Shown here: positions 1 to 5,934 of the stretch, in pieces
Layout: every line of letters starts with the position of its first letter
How positions within the stretch are numbered: position 1 is the stretch's first letter
NCBI GenBank assembly: GCA_031284185.1
Contig: JAITAJ010000214.1
Location: 1-6,066 of the forward strand
Direction of reading: 5' to 3'
Length of the DNA stretch: 6,066 bases
Origin: Accumulibacter sp.
GTDB lineage: Bacteria; Pseudomonadota; Gammaproteobacteria; Burkholderiales; Rhodocyclaceae
Notes under the pieces: generated by a model
The model's input: only the letters and a program-made list of their open reading frames with translations
Databases searched by the model: none
Told to the model about the DNA's origin: nothing
Program-made: the position numbers and the translations under genes

Positions 1-124
1 TGTTCCAGCGTGGAGAAGTCGGCCTCGGTGATCCACTCGCCCGGCACCCAGTGGCGCAAGAGATCGCGCACCATCTCCGGATGGGAAAAAGCAATTTGTA
101 GTCGCTGTCGTGGCTCGCGCTCAT
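1..124 (-). pseudogene. Rpn/YhgA-like family nuclease (putative transposase), 5' end, frameshifted
   Basis: Read on the minus strand, an ATG at 124-122 opens MSASHDSDYKLLF. The same frame then becomes nonsense, while the -1/+2 frame continues with SHPEMVRDLLRHWVPGEW and then ITEADFSTLE to the window edge. Joined, this matches the N-terminus of Rpn / transposase_31 (YhgA-like) proteins, which begin HDxxYKxLFSHPEMVRDLL and are PD-(D/E)XK-fold nucleases linked to RecA-independent recombination. The break falls in the A5 run at 86-90 (T5 on the coding strand); one more base would restore the frame. The start is supported by a GAGGG Shine-Dalgarno (complement of 129-133) and a possible promoter at 188-216. 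The rest of the gene, including any catalytic residues, lies outside the window. The break may be a true pseudogene, programmed slippage or a homopolymer sequencing error. The family call is from memory of the conserved N-terminus. Confidence 0.68.
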
Positions 125-187
125 CCTTCCCTCTTCTTCCCGTCACCCGGCCCCGGAGACCTCGCCTCGCCAGTCGCTCCGGCGGGA

Positions 188-216
188 ATTCTACTGACCC
201 TCCCGGACGCGGACAA
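188..216 (-). promoter_or_regulatory. Possible sigma70 promoter for the Rpn-like gene
   Basis: On the minus strand TTGTCC (complement of 211-216, 4/6 match to TTGACA) is followed after exactly 17 bp by TAGAAT (complement of 188-193, 5/6 match to TATAAT). It lies between the yjgR stop and the Rpn-like start and would give a leader of about 55 nt. It is a consensus match only. Confidence 0.35.
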
Positions 217-262
217 GCCGTTTCCGGCAGAAAGCCGACCGCATACGGGGCAATGCTTCAAG

Positions 263-1792
263 TCAATGACGCCTTCCTCCAAAGATCGATCCCAGAACGC
301 CGCGGATGATCTGGCGGCCGATCTGTGAGCCGATGGTGCGGGCGGCGGACTTGGCCAGGGTTTCGGCAACCCCTGCGCGATGCCCGCCGCGCGGCCCGGT
401 CGACCCGCCAAGCAAGTCACCGAGGCCGCCGAGCAAGCCGCCGCCGGAAGATGACTCCGGCACGGGAACGGGCTTGCGTGCCGGCACGGCCCCTCGCGTT
501 TCCGATGCCGTGGCGACGGGAGCCGCTTGCCGCAGCTTTTCATAGTCCGATTCTCGATCGATTTCCTGTTCGTAAACACCATAAACCAATGAAGCGCGAA
601 TGATCGCCTGCCGCTCTTCCGCGTTGAGCGGGCCGATGCGCGATGCCGGCGGCAGGATGAAGGCGCGCTCGACGACGGACGGGCTGCCCCTCTCGTCGAG
701 GAAAGAGACCAGCGCTTCACCGACCGCCAGTTCGGTAATCACCGCCGCCGCGTCGAACGCCGGATTCGGGCGCAGGGTCTGGGCCGCCGTGGACACGGCT
801 TTCTGGTCGCGCGGAGTAAAGGCGCGCAGGGCGTGCTGCGCGCGGTTGCCGAGTTGGCCGAGCACCTTGTCGGGAACGTCGAGCGGATTCTGCGTGACGA
901 AATAAACGCCGACGCCCTTTGAACGGATCAGGCGCACCACCTGCTCGATTTTTTCCAGCAAGGCGGGCGGCGCCTCATCGAACAAAAGGTGCGCCTCGTC
1001 GAAGAAAAACACCAGCTTCGGTTTGTCCAGGTCGCCGACCTCCGGCAGGCGCTCGAACAGTTCGGCCAGCAGCCAGAGCAGGAAGGTGGAATACAGGCGC
1101 GGCGCGGTCATCAGCTTGTCGGCGGCAAGGATGTTGATCACGCCCTTGCCGTCGTCGGTCTGCATCAGGTCGTCGATGTCGAGCATCGGCTCGCCGAAAA
1201 AATGTTCCCCACCTTGTCGTTCCAGCACCAGCAAACCGCGCTGGATGGCGCCGATGGACGCGGCGGAAACGTTGCCGTATTCGGTGGTGAAGGACTTCGC
1301 GTTCTCGCCGACGTATTGCACCATCGCGCGCAAATCCTTGAGATCGAGCAGCAACAGGCCGTCGTCGTCGGCGATCTTGAACACCAGTTGCAGTACGCCG
1401 GCCTGGGTCGCGTTGAGGCCGAGCAGGCGGGAGAGCAGCAGCGGCCCCATGTCGGAGATCGTCGCGCGCACCGGGTGGCCCTGTTCGCCGGCGACGTCCC
1501 AGAGCGTCACCGGGAATTTCGCCGGCGCCCAGCCGGAAAAGCCCAACTGGTCGAGCCGCTGACGAATTTTCGGGCTTCCGGTCCCGGCCACGGCGAGTCC
1601 CGACAGGTCGCCTTTCACGTCGGCCATGAATACCGGCACGCCGATATCGGAAAAACGCTCGGCCAGCACTTGCAGGGTGACCGTCTTGCCGGTGCCGGTG
1701 GCGCCGGTGATCAGACCGTGGCGATTGGCCAGCGCGGGCAGCAGACACAGTTCGGTTTTCCGGTTTTTGGCGATGACGAGAGGAGGGGACAT
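263..1792 (-). CDS. yjgR: DUF853 / YjgR-type HerA-like P-loop ATPase
   Basis: A 509-residue protein of the DUF853 (E. coli YjgR) family, related to the HerA/FtsK class of P-loop ATPases; the cellular role of YjgR is not well established. It begins MSPPLVIAKNRKTELCLLP, like YjgR. The Walker A motif GATGTGKT is at residues 30-37, followed by the family signature GVPVFMADVKGDLSGL (about 51-66). Walker B is VFFFDEAH (261-268, acidic pair D265/E266), and VTQNP (299-303) fits the sensor region of HerA-like enzymes. After the ATPase core (to about residue 395) comes a Pro/Ala- and Gly-rich linker (about 425-475) and a basic C-terminal helix ending RRH. Length is close to the roughly 500 aa usual for the family. 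I chose ATG at 1792 over an in-frame GTG at 1804 because that GTG overlaps the Shine-Dalgarno GGAG, which is 6 nt before the ATG. It is transcribed divergently from yebC. No signal peptide or membrane segment is seen, so it is probably cytoplasmic. Confidence 0.93.
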   Translation of the reverse strand: MSPPLVIAKNRKTELCLLPALANRHGLITGATGTGKTVTLQVLAERFSDIGVPVFMADVKGDLSGLAVAGTGSPKIRQRLDQLGFSGWAPAKFPVTLWDVAGEQGHPVRATISDMGPLLLSRLLGLNATQAGVLQLVFKIADDDGLLLLDLKDLRAMVQYVGENAKSFTTEYGNVSAASIGAIQRGLLVLERQGGEHFFGEPMLDIDDLMQTDDGKGVINILAADKLMTAPRLYSTFLLWLLAELFERLPEVGDLDKPKLVFFFDEAHLLFDEAPPALLEKIEQVVRLIRSKGVGVYFVTQNPLDVPDKVLGQLGNRAQHALRAFTPRDQKAVSTAAQTLRPNPAFDAAAVITELAVGEALVSFLDERGSPSVVERAFILPPASRIGPLNAEERQAIIRASLVYGVYEQEIDRESDYEKLRQAAPVATASETRGAVPARKPVPVPESSSGGGLLGGLGDLLGGSTGPRGGHRAGVAETLAKSAARTIGSQIGRQIIRGVLGSIFGGRRH

Positions 1793-1822
1793 CGAAAGCT
1801 CCACAGGAAGAATGATCGGGAA

Positions 1823-1850
1823 ATGATAAAATGCAGCGTTTCATTATCAA
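1823..1850 (-). promoter_or_regulatory. sigma70 promoter of yjgR
   Basis: On the minus strand TTGATA (complement of 1845-1850, 5/6 match) and TATCAT (complement of 1823-1828, 5/6 match) are separated by 16 bp in an AT-rich patch of the divergent intergenic region. Transcription would start about 25 nt before the yjgR ATG, leaving just enough leader for the GGAG ribosome binding site. This is the best promoter match in the window. Confidence 0.6.
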
Positions 1851-1915
1851 CCATTTTGCATCGCGCCTTGTCGTTTCCGGTAAAGGCCGCAACGAGGCGC
1901 ACTCTACATTCAGAC

Positions 1916-1919
1916 GAGG
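1916..1919 (+). promoter_or_regulatory. Ribosome binding site deciding the yebC start
   Basis: GAGG lies 7 nt before the ATG at 1927. It supports this start over the in-frame ATG at 1831, whose 32 extra residues do not resemble YebC proteins, which begin MAGHSKW. Confidence 0.7.
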
Positions 1920-1926
1920 CAAGAAC

Positions 1927-2652
1927 ATGGCCGGACATTCCAAATGGGCCAACATCCAGCATCGCAAGGGCCGTCAGGATGAAAAGCGCGGGGCCGCATT
2001 CTCCAAGGTTGCCAAGGAAATCACCGTGGCCGCCAAGATGGGCGGCGGCGATCAGGCATTCAATCCGCGCCTGCGCCTGGCCGTTGACAAGGCCAAGGCC
2101 GCCAACATGCCCAAGGACAAGATCGACAACGCCATCAAGAAGGGAACCGGCGAGCTTGAAGGCGTCGATTACGTCGAGATTCGCTACGAAGGTTACGGCA
2201 TCGGTGGGGCGGCGATCATGGTCGACTGTCTGACCGACAACAAGACGCGCACCGTCGCCGAAGTCCGTCACGCCTTTTCCAAGCATGGCGGCAACATGGG
2301 CACCGACGGCTGTGTGGCCTTCCAGTTCAAGCACTGCGGACAGTTGATCTTCGCTCCCGGCACCGATGAGGCGAAGCTGATGGACGCCGCCATCGAGGCG
2401 GGCGCCGAAGACGTGATTTCCAGCGACGACGGATCGATCGAGGTCATCACCCCGCCCACCGACTACATGACGGTCAAGGATGCGCTCGAAGCCGTAGGAT
2501 TTTCCGCGGAGTTCGGGCAGGTCACCATGAAGGCCGAAAACGAGACCGAGCTGGCCGGTGAGGATGCCGTCAGGATGCAGAAACTGCTCGACGCGCTGGA
2601 GGGTCTCGACGACGTGCAGGAGGTCTACACCAGCGCGGTGATCGATGCCTGA
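1927..2652 (+). CDS. yebC: YebC/PmpR (TACO1) family protein
   Basis: A 241-residue member of the YebC/TACO1 (DUF28) family, close to the usual length of about 240-250. It was long annotated as a DNA-binding transcriptional regulator (PmpR of Pseudomonas); more recent work on bacterial YebC and mitochondrial TACO1 points to a translation factor that helps ribosomes through difficult sequences such as proline runs. Which role applies here cannot be read from the sequence. The diagnostic N-terminus MAGHSKWANIQHRKGRQD is intact, followed by the helical N-terminal domain with NPRLRLAVDKAKAANMP (about 47-63), then VDYVEIRYEGYG (about 80-91) and KHGGNMGTDGCVAF (about 119-132). It ends with a DALEGLDDVQEVYTSA C-terminal strand. 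The start is fixed by the family N-terminus and a GAGG site. It stands alone: a terminator follows about 70 bp after the stop, and ruvC, a frequent downstream neighbour in proteobacteria, is not there. Confidence 0.96.
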   Translation: MAGHSKWANIQHRKGRQDEKRGAAFSKVAKEITVAAKMGGGDQAFNPRLRLAVDKAKAANMPKDKIDNAIKKGTGELEGVDYVEIRYEGYGIGGAAIMVDCLTDNKTRTVAEVRHAFSKHGGNMGTDGCVAFQFKHCGQLIFAPGTDEAKLMDAAIEAGAEDVISSDDGSIEVITPPTDYMTVKDALEAVGFSAEFGQVTMKAENETELAGEDAVRMQKLLDALEGLDDVQEVYTSAVIDA

Positions 2653-2658
2653 GTGAAG

Positions 2659-2679
2659 GCCGTTTCCCGACGAAACGGC
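2659..2679 (+). other. Short perfect hairpin just after the yebC stop
   Basis: GCCGTTTC (2659-2666) and GAAACGGC (2672-2679) form a perfect 8-bp stem with a 5-nt loop, starting 6 nt after the yebC stop codon. No T-run follows, so it is not an intrinsic terminator by itself. It could protect the 3' end of the message or slow polymerase before the stronger hairpin downstream. Confidence 0.5.
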
Positions 2680-2723
2680 GCCGCGCGGATTCGTGTGGAG
2701 ACCTTCTGCTGGAGCCGGCCCGA

Positions 2724-2761
2724 AAAAGCGTCTCGCAAGGCATGTGAGGCGCTTTTGTTTT
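2724..2761 (+). terminator. Rho-independent terminator of yebC
   Basis: AAAAGCGTCTC (2724-2734) pairs with GAGGCGCTTTT (2746-2756), 11 bp with one G-U pair. The stem can extend by three more pairs (one G-U) to leave a 5-nt loop, AGGCA. The 3' arm runs into T4-G-T4 (2753-2761). Stem strength and T-tract fit an intrinsic terminator about 70 bp after yebC. The A-rich 5' side could give weak function in the reverse direction. Confidence 0.85.
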
Positions 2762-2930
2762 GCGCGGCGCCCGAATTCGGGAAACGGCGGCTCAGGCAAG
2801 CGCCGGCCTCGGGTGTACCAATGAGATCACATCTGGCCGCCCGAAACCGGCGCGGCCCCGAAAATGGCGGACAAAGACGCGCTACGGGGCTATGCTTGCC
2901 GCCTCGCATCAGTCTCGAAACGCATGTTGC
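2762..2930. other. Intergenic stretch with nothing recognised
   Basis: This is the first part of the 607-bp gap between yebC and topB. Open frames here are rich in Arg, Ser and Pro, have no ribosome binding sites and look like GC-driven noise. I saw no tRNA T-loop, no tmRNA or SRP-RNA signature, no transposon end and no recognisable protein remnant on either strand. Confidence 0.5.
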
Positions 2931-2960
2931 TTGCCAAGCCTCACAAAGAACTCTTATCAT
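2931..2960 (+). promoter_or_regulatory. Probable sigma70 promoter for topB
   Basis: TTGCCA (2931-2936, 5/6 match to TTGACA) and TATCAT (2955-2960, 5/6 match to TATAAT) are separated by 18 bp in the least GC-rich part of the gap. If used, the start would be near 2967 and topB would have a leader of about 290 nt that includes the inverted repeat at 3012-3056 and the two hairpins after it. This is consensus matching only; a closer promoter could exist. Confidence 0.45.
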
Positions 2961-3011
2961 GCAGCGCTTATCGTGTTTCAGTTGGATACCATGTGCATCG
3001 CTTGTTCCACC

Positions 3012-3056
3012 GCCGGATCATTCATGGCGCGAGGACGAACTCACGAATGCTCCGGC
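3012..3056. repeat. Inverted repeat, 12-nt arms, in the topB leader
   Basis: GCCGGATCATTC (3012-3023) and GAATGCTCCGGC (3045-3056) are complementary at 11 of 12 positions, with a 21-nt spacer. In RNA this is a stem with one mismatch. In DNA the arm centres are 33 bp apart, about three helical turns, so a two-site operator is possible. It lies roughly 50-90 nt after the proposed -10 box. Confidence 0.5.
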
Positions 3057-3127
3057 AATCAACGGACAGGCATTCACGCAAGGCCGCCGGAAACGAAGCC
3101 GATTGGCGGCGGTCTCTCCCCTCCGGG

Positions 3128-3159
3128 CTTCTCACGGTCGGAACCCCGGCCGTGAGAAG
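3128..3159 (+). promoter_or_regulatory. Very stable 14-bp hairpin in the topB leader
   Basis: CTTCTCACGGTCGG (3128-3141) pairs with CCGGCCGTGAGAAG (3146-3159) over 14 bp with one G-U pair and an AACC tetraloop. It is followed by GGGGTTTCA rather than a T-run, so it does not look like an intrinsic terminator. It may be an mRNA-stabilising or regulatory leader structure, or a copy of a dispersed palindromic repeat. It ends 100 nt before topB. Confidence 0.65.
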
Positions 3160-3203
3160 GGGGTTTCAAGTCCCGTCCCTTCCTTGCGGGCGGCGTTTCA
3201 AAC

Positions 3204-3233
3204 CGGGGTGGGTTTCACGATGAAACCACCCCG
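3204..3233 (+). promoter_or_regulatory. 13-bp hairpin immediately before topB
   Basis: CGGGGTGG-TTTCA (3204-3217, with one bulged G) pairs with TGAAACCACCCCG (3221-3233) around a 3-nt CGA loop. It ends 26 nt before the topB start and contains the only Shine-Dalgarno-like G-rich stretch near the gene. GTTTCA also occurs at 3163-3168 and 3195-3200, so the 3' arm TGAAAC has three possible partners and the leader could switch pairings. No T-run follows. Confidence 0.6.
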
Positions 3234-3246
3234 CAACGACCAATGA
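3220..3246 (+). CDS. Possible leader mini-ORF 1, MKPPRNDQ
   Basis: The ATG at 3220 opens 8 codons ending at TGA 3244-3246. A G-rich stretch (GGGGTGGG, 3205-3212) lies 7 nt upstream and could act as a ribosome binding site, although it is buried in the 3204-3233 hairpin. The stop overlaps the start of a second mini-ORF in an ATGA arrangement. It may be chance; its value is in possible translational coupling to topB. Confidence 0.2.
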   Translation: MKPPRNDQ

Positions 3247-3263
3247 GCACAAACCATCCATGA
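3243..3263 (+). CDS. Possible leader mini-ORF 2, MSTNHP, overlapping the topB start
   Basis: The ATG at 3243 opens 6 codons whose TGA (3261-3263) overlaps the topB ATG (3260-3262) as ATGA, the classic geometry of termination-reinitiation coupling. Neither this ORF nor topB has a recognisable Shine-Dalgarno of its own, which makes coupling worth considering. The peptide is too short to judge by composition. Confidence 0.2.
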   Translation: MSTNHP

Positions 3264-5863
3264 GCAAGAAGCTGATCATTGCCGAAAAACCCTCGGTCGC
3301 GACAGACATCGCGCGCGCGCTGGGCGGATTGGTAAAGAATGACGAATATTTCGAGGGCGATGAATACATCGTCTGTTCAGCCGTCGGCCACCTGCTTGAA
3401 CTGGTCTGTCCCGAGGAATACGAGGTCAAGCGGGGAAAATGGTCTTTCGCCCACCTTCCGGTCATTCCGGCGCATTTCGATCTGCGCCCGATCGAGAGGA
3501 CCGAGCCGCGGCTCAGGCTGCTGACCCGTCTGATCAAGCGCCAGGACGTCGGCGGCCTGATCAACGCATGTGACGCCGGGCGCGAGGGAGAGCTGATTTT
3601 CAACTACATCGTGCAGCATGCCAAAGTGGACAAGCCGGTCGAGCGCTTGTGGCTGCAATCGATGACGCAGCAGGCCATTCGTGAGGGGTTTTCCCGGCTG
3701 CGCGTGGGAAGCGAGATGCGCGGATTGGCCGACGCCGCCGTCTGCCGATCGGAGTCGGACTGGCTGGTCGGAATCAATGGCACACGGGCGATGACCGCCT
3801 TCAATTCAAAGACCGGCGGTTTCCATCTGACCACCGTCGGTCGCGTCCAGACCCCCACCCTGGCCCTGATCGTCGATCGGGAAGACCGGATCAGGAAATT
3901 CAAGCCCCAGCCCTATTGGGAACTGGAAGCCGTTTTCGCTTGTCGGGACGGCGAGTACCACGGGCGCTGGTTCGACGAGAAATTCTCGAAAGGCAAGACG
4001 GAGGAAGAGGAACATCGGCGCCCCGAGCGAATCTGGGACGAGACGCGCGCCAAGGCGCTCCAGGCCAAGTGCCTTGGCAAGCCGGGCGAGGTCAGCGAGG
4101 AAAGCAAACCGACGACGCAGATATCGCCCCTGCTGTACGACCTGACCAGTTTGCAGCGAGAGGCCAACGGCCGCTTCGGATTTTCGGCAAAGAACACGCT
4201 GGGGCTGGCGCAGGCGCTTTACGAGAAACACAAGGTATTGACCTATCCGCGCACGGATTCGCGCGCGCTTCCCGAGGATTACGTCGCCAGCGTCAAGAAG
4301 ACCATGCAGATGCTGACCGGCGAGGATGCCGGAAAGGCGCACGGCGATCCCCTGCTGTCCCGGTATTCGGCCTTTGCCCATCAGGTTCTTGCCCGCGACT
4401 GGGTCGTGCCGAACAGGCGCATATTCAACAACGCCAGAATTTCGGACCACTTTGCGATCATCCCGACCTTGCAGGCGCCCAGGCACCTCTCCGAGCCGGA
4501 GCTGAAACTCTATGACATGGTCGTCAAACGCTTCCTGGCGGTTTTCTATCCCGCCGCGGAATATCTGGTGAGCACGCGCATCACGCGCGTCGAAGGGGAA
4601 CCGTTCAAGACCGAAGGCAAGGTGCTGGTCAATCCCGGCTGGCTCGCCGTCTATGGGCGCGAAGGTCAGGAAGGCGAGGAAGGCAACCTGGTCGCCGTCA
4701 AATCCGGGGAGCGGGTTCTGGCCGAAGAGATTGCGCTCAACGCCATGAAAACCCGCCCCGCGGCGCGCTATTCCGAAGCCACTCTCCTGTCGGCCATGGA
4801 AGGCGCCGGGAAAATGGTGGACGACGAGGAACTGAAAGCGGCGATGGAGGGGCGTGGATTGGGGACGCCGGCGACACGCGCGCAGATCATCGAGAATCTG
4901 ATCGGTGAGCAATACGTCTATCGGGAAGGGCGCGAACTTCATCCGATGGCGAAAGCCTTTTCCCTGATGACTCTGCTGAACGGGCTCGGCATTCCTGAAT
5001 TGACGGCGCCGGAACTGACAGGCGAGTGGGAGCACAAGCTGGCGCGCATGGAGCGCGGCGAACTGTCGCGGAACGATTTCATGACGGAAATCGCCGCCAT
5101 GACGCAGCACATCGTCGATCGCGCCAAGAGCTACGACAGCAACACGATTCCCGGGGATTACGGCGAGCTGACGACGCCTTGCCCCAAGTGTGGCGGCAAG
5201 ATCCAGGAGACGTACAAGAAATTTCAATGCCAGGGTTGTGATTTCTCGCTATGGAAAATCGTTGCCGGGCGGCAATACGAAGCGGCGGAAGTCGAGCAAC
5301 TGTTGTCCGAAAAGGCCGTCGGGCCGCTGACCGGCTTTCGCAACAAGGCGGGGCGTCCCTTCAATGCCATCATCCGGCTCAATGAAAACCTCCAGCCCGA
5401 ATTCGTTTTCGACCAGGAATCGGCTGGAGAGGATGGCAGTGGCGACGAAGCCGATTTTTCGCAGCAGGAGCCTGTGGGCGAATGTCCGAAATGCGCCTCC
5501 CGCGTATTCGAGCGCGGGATGGCGTATGTCTGTGAAAAGACGGTCGGCAAAGACAAGAGTTGCGACTTCCGCTCGGGCAAGGTCATTTTGCAACAGTCGG
5601 TGGACCGCGAGCAGATGGCCAGGTTGCTGGCGACGGGAAGGACGGAATTATTGACCGGATTCGTATCGGCCCGGACACGGCGCAAGTTTTCGGCGTTTCT
5701 CGTTCGCGGCGCCGACGGCAAGGTGGGCTTCGAGTTTGAAAAAAAGGAAGCGAGGCAGAAACCCGTCATCAAGGGCAAGGTGAGCGCCGCGCTCCGCCAG
5801 AAGAGTTCAGGGGACAGAAACTTGAGAAGACAGAAGACAGGGGTTCAGGGGACAGAATCTTGA
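3260..5863 (+). CDS. topB: DNA topoisomerase III (type IA) with zinc-ribbon C-terminus
   Basis: An 867-residue type IA topoisomerase. Such enzymes cut one DNA strand through a 5'-phosphotyrosine, pass another strand, and mainly decatenate or resolve replication and recombination intermediates in the cytoplasm. The TOPRIM domain starts with LIIAEKPSVA (E9, K10) and has DAGREGELIF at 105-114; the usual second Asp of DxDxE is Gly107, a variant I recall in other TopB proteins. VGRVQTPTL is at 193-201. The catalytic tyrosine is Y329 in LTYPRTDS, aligning with Tyr328 of E. coli TopB. SDHFAIIPT (395-403) and GLGTPATR (533-540) are further family motifs. The tail has a C4 zinc ribbon (C641, C644, C657, C660), a topoisomerase C-terminal repeat (about 663-720), a second C4 site (C742, C745, C758, C768) and a second such repeat (about 770-832). 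This tail makes it longer than the 653-aa E. coli protein. The last 19 residues, SSGDRNLRRQKTGVQGTES, come from the intergenic repeat. No clear ribosome binding site precedes the ATG; the start is chosen from the family N-terminus. Confidence 0.96.
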   Translation: MSKKLIIAEKPSVATDIARALGGLVKNDEYFEGDEYIVCSAVGHLLELVCPEEYEVKRGKWSFAHLPVIPAHFDLRPIERTEPRLRLLTRLIKRQDVGGLINACDAGREGELIFNYIVQHAKVDKPVERLWLQSMTQQAIREGFSRLRVGSEMRGLADAAVCRSESDWLVGINGTRAMTAFNSKTGGFHLTTVGRVQTPTLALIVDREDRIRKFKPQPYWELEAVFACRDGEYHGRWFDEKFSKGKTEEEEHRRPERIWDETRAKALQAKCLGKPGEVSEESKPTTQISPLLYDLTSLQREANGRFGFSAKNTLGLAQALYEKHKVLTYPRTDSRALPEDYVASVKKTMQMLTGEDAGKAHGDPLLSRYSAFAHQVLARDWVVPNRRIFNNARISDHFAIIPTLQAPRHLSEPELKLYDMVVKRFLAVFYPAAEYLVSTRITRVEGEPFKTEGKVLVNPGWLAVYGREGQEGEEGNLVAVKSGERVLAEEIALNAMKTRPAARYSEATLLSAMEGAGKMVDDEELKAAMEGRGLGTPATRAQIIENLIGEQYVYREGRELHPMAKAFSLMTLLNGLGIPELTAPELTGEWEHKLARMERGELSRNDFMTEIAAMTQHIVDRAKSYDSNTIPGDYGELTTPCPKCGGKIQETYKKFQCQGCDFSLWKIVAGRQYEAAEVEQLLSEKAVGPLTGFRNKAGRPFNAIIRLNENLQPEFVFDQESAGEDGSGDEADFSQQEPVGECPKCASRVFERGMAYVCEKTVGKDKSCDFRSGKVILQQSVDREQMARLLATGRTELLTGFVSARTRRKFSAFLVRGADGKVGFEFEKKEARQKPVIKGKVSAALRQKSSGDRNLRRQKTGVQGTES

Positions 5864-5900
5864 GTTCAGAGGACAGAATCTTGAGAAGACAGAAGACAGA
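5805..5900 (+). repeat. Purine-rich direct repeats overlapping the topB 3' end
   Basis: The motif GTTCAGRGGACAGAAWCTTG appears three times, at 5805, 5843 and 5864. AAGACAGAAGACAG follows the first and third copies (5827-5840, 5886-5899). The first and third copies are exactly 59 bp apart, the same period as the right-hand array. Within it a 7-bp unit, roughly AGRRGAC, recurs. The strand is almost free of T. The first 59 bp lie inside topB and include its stop codon. Confidence 0.85.
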
Positions 5901-5922
5901 GAAACCGAGCGCTCGGTTTCTC
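5899..5922 (+). terminator. Perfect 24-bp palindrome, probable topB terminator
   Basis: GAGAAACCGAGC (5899-5910) is followed directly by its exact reverse complement (5911-5922). In RNA it folds as a 10-bp stem with a GCGC loop, and a T-rich stretch (TTTCTCGTTCTT, 5917-5928) covers and follows the 3' arm. It begins 36 bp after the topB stop. The interrupted T-run makes it a moderate intrinsic terminator. Being a perfect palindrome, it would work in both directions and could extrude as a cruciform. Confidence 0.65.
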
Positions 5923-5934
5923 GTTCTTGCTCCG

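Noticed and set aside
217..228. GCCG-GAAA-CGGC hairpin (minus strand) after yjgR as a terminator
   Set aside because: Only a 4-bp stem with no T-run; too weak to call.
1831..1926. N-terminal extension of yebC from the in-frame ATG at 1831
   Set aside because: YebC proteins start MAGHSKW, a GAGG site sits 7 nt before ATG 1927, and the extension overlaps the yjgR promoter.
3017..3224. Two ACGA sequences, one in the spacer of the 3012-3056 inverted repeat and one at the apex of the 3204-3233 hairpin, recalling guanidine-II (mini-ykkC) riboswitch loops
   Set aside because: The loops are not closed by the required G-C pair, the two sites are about 180 nt apart rather than adjacent, and topB is not a guanidine-regulated gene.
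2653..3246. Open frame of 197 codons starting with GTG directly after the yebC stop and ending just before topB
   Set aside because: It runs through the yebC terminator and both leader hairpins, has Arg/Ser/Pro-rich noise composition, no ribosome binding site and no recognisable domain. It is the yebC frame staying open by GC bias.
3806..5227. 473-codon open frame on the minus strand inside topB
   Set aside because: Antisense shadow of a confidently identified gene; no family resemblance and no ribosome binding site.
1..5863. Rpn-like nuclease, HerA-like ATPase and topoisomerase III as one defence or recombination system
   Set aside because: The genes are on different strands with separate promoters, terminators and large gaps. 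YjgR, YebC and TopB are widespread housekeeping-type families, so proximity alone is not evidence.
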